This document shows positions 6,601-7,049 of a DNA stretch of 7,049 bases, piece by piece. Numbering within the stretch: the stretch's first letter is position 1; every line of letters starts with the position of its first letter. The notes beneath the pieces were generated by a model. That model saw only the letters and a program-made list of their open reading frames with translations, was not told the origin of the DNA and made no database searches. Position numbers and translations under genes: made by a program. Source of the DNA: a bacterium CG2_30_54_10 (GTDB lineage: Bacteria; Muiribacteriota; Ozemobacteria; Ozemobacterales; Ozemobacteraceae); assembly GCA_001872985.1 (NCBI GenBank), contig MNYA01000042.1, positions 1 to 7,049 of the forward strand. The letters are read 5' to 3'.

Positions 6601-6823
6601 GGAAGCCCTGGATCCTTTACAAAAGATGCTCGGATACGAAGGTTTCAGGCAGTGGTTTGCCGCGGGTTTTCCATCGGACCCTGAGGAACTGATCGAGCTG
6701 GTGATGGAGGGAGTTGAACGCTTTACGGACGGAGCGCCTCCCCAGGATGATCTTACTCTTCTGGTTGTCTGCAGGCGCCGGAACACCGCAGTCAGAAATC
6801 AGGAGGCGGGAACCCCAAGTTAA
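3695..6823 (+). CDS. Membrane-anchored PP2C/SpoIIE (RsbU-type) Ser/Thr phosphatase with canonical motifs (phosphatase B)
   Basis: 1042 aa; the same layout as its upstream neighbour, with a textbook catalytic domain. TM1/uncleaved signal 4-26; extracytoplasmic domain about 27-308; TM2 311-334; 16-residue loop; TM3 351-372; second extracytoplasmic domain about 373-721; TM4 722-741; HAMP-like segment about 742-795 with Pro748; then ARAVQENLLP, which typically starts RsbU-type domains. Catalytic landmarks: VGGDYYD with Asp829, VVVGDVAGHGLPAA with Asp847, NAGHNYPLLL at 915-924, LPLGS, CTDG with Asp966 and QDDLTLL with Asp1018/1019. It should be an active metal-dependent Ser/Thr phosphatase. In the family it usually dephosphorylates an anti-anti-sigma protein to release a sigma factor or similar partner; the partner here is unknown. 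The second input domain has a Cache-like strand, VLFVIDPDGKRLL. An Ala/Gly/Ser/Thr-rich linker (250-277) near the end of the first input domain has no visible counterpart in phosphatase A. Production is probably coupled to the upstream gene. Confidence 0.94.
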   Translation: MRKFFLGTLFLLIIWLPLEAIFLTGLGQAQDAFLEAASAIRQRELSARMMKFRKLLQPEEILTIRLREICQASFVASGPKAWEERVLEGFSDFPSGSLNLFVTDGKSLFPSFPGFDPATLSAFLATCTVKADSISSTKEMLACIQRLRKDFDYMGNERFSVFQWIQLPLPPGIPNRILDRAWHDDTVFFGYNTHRNSWAAFGHAGRFEGWRYLLVFHRQYLPEQFLFDLSLREARKRGLDVSIYKADSRSAEKVATTGATGEAASGARIGSASGSRLISGLLKRNGRMLTLSDFDEKFGFLEVRGELPLSLWTVWCLALLANGAFSLVGIIVLFGSIANKGELRVSVTRRISLGLLAGTGFPFLMALVVGHGMLGTKAFRDIQTHLVDMEKEMRGVEEDFNRYLDIISRDYRALDKHFRVPFESRTGIPPAERICASHEADVLFVIDPDGKRLLTRGPYTWQVYHLAMLPAKDRSDFLLERIPRGAFFLEHELRLLTLNASIPIHERDLEARKILFNAGRNARQLFNSQMFSIISRMVCQGFDRGSAITTRDVEESKSGLLLNLFLQGREVEVLNETISRLGTLSTFKMSGYEGLSFVDVAKDSKGKAGLVILIFHRLASVCDQFLRARFRHPSGKKIFDLGALSIEPLKLDFGPLLPPVVTDLMRTAIQDTEKPVSFLLDSEPSGYNLILAKRSARLPSHILFIKVPFSRLSDGSLKLSRWLGSGMLLLFLLVAGVGLALRRVFLKPLYNLKKCVNVMARPESEAIRAAPALGEMGILADLFNQTLDGLRQMNIARAVQENLLPSGGLRAGQFVIKGHSVMMSQVGGDYYDLLPVGPERVLVVVGDVAGHGLPAAIVMAMLKSGLTVLSKEPLGVDEIARELNEILLRLLARARMMTCFLGCLNPITGAFSFTNAGHNYPLLLPSSGESRYLKQTNLPLGSLKNRSYKKDEVVLNPGDTLIICTDGILEALDPLQKMLGYEGFRQWFAAGFPSDPEELIELVMEGVERFTDGAPPQDDLTLLVVCRRRNTAVRNQEAGTPS

Positions 6824-6833
6824 CTTACCGCCC

Positions 6834-6861
6834 TTCGGTGCGAACTTCCAGCGCACCTGAA
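6834..6861 (+). other. Weak hairpin after phosphatase B
   Basis: The stem ttcggtgcg (6834-6842) pairs with cgcacc plus gaa (6852-6861), with one bulged T, around a 9-base loop. It starts 11 bases after the TAA. The following bases are A-rich (aaaatacaatttt), without a clean T-run, so it is at best a poor terminator. The rest of 6862-7049 shows no ORF of substance, no tRNA and no repeat matching the upstream cassette. Confidence 0.3.
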
Positions 6862-7049
6862 AAATACAATTTTCGAATGAGTTTAGCGGTCTGAAGTCAA
6901 AAAGCCTCAAACGCAGATCGGATCAACGTTACGCCCACTTCTCGATAATTGGCATGTAAATTTTCCAAAGTGTCTGTTTGAGCGAGGGTTCGAGGTATTC
7001 ACTTCAGCAGGCTAAACACTTACGATAATTTTTTATGCGCTCCTCTTGA

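Noticed and set aside
7021..7049. Start of a downstream gene at ATG 7035
   Set aside because: The frame closes after four codons (TGA at the window end) and there is no ribosome binding site.

Overview
The window carries two long, overlapping plus-strand genes, both encoding membrane-anchored PP2C/SpoIIE (RsbU-type) serine/threonine phosphatases. They are preceded by a repeat-packed intergenic region and by the 3' end of a gene for a glutamine-rich protein. The DNA is bacterial: AAGGA-type ribosome binding site, ATGA stop/start overlap, HAMP plus SpoIIE-type phosphatase domains, REP-like hairpins. G+C looks moderately above 50% by eye. I cannot name the organism. Families of very large multi-sensor SpoIIE phosphatases and many dispersed short repeats are typical of environmental, deep-branching or delta-proteobacteria-like lineages; Riflebacteria is one possibility, but this is a guess.

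Layout. (1) Bases 2-412: C-terminal part of a protein with a 47-residue tract in which every second residue is Gln, then about 84 polar residues. (2) Bases 413-803: no gene. Almost all of it is short repeats: a roughly 50-bp imperfect inverted repeat at its two ends (422-470 and 731-780), shorter copies of the same repeat inside, a second repeat family (ctcacattcgttcg core), and a perfect 12-bp REP-like hairpin (622-649). (3) Bases 804-3698: phosphatase A, 964 aa, with unusual PP2C motifs. (4) Bases 3695-6823: phosphatase B, 1042 aa, with textbook PP2C motifs. (5) Bases 6824-7049: no gene recognised, one weak hairpin.

The two phosphatases share one layout: TM1, large extracytoplasmic domain, TM2-short loop-TM3, second large extracytoplasmic domain, TM4, HAMP-like segment, cytoplasmic PP2C domain. 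Recognisable similarity around TM3 and the following helix indicates that they are diverged paralogues from a tandem duplication. The ATGA overlap suggests translational coupling and therefore co-production. The simplest reading is that each senses something outside the membrane and dephosphorylates a cytoplasmic partner, classically a STAS-domain anti-anti-sigma factor; none is encoded in the window. Phosphatase A keeps every metal-binding aspartate I can identify but has lost the usual SGHG and NAGHN signatures, so it may use a different substrate or be tuned differently from B.
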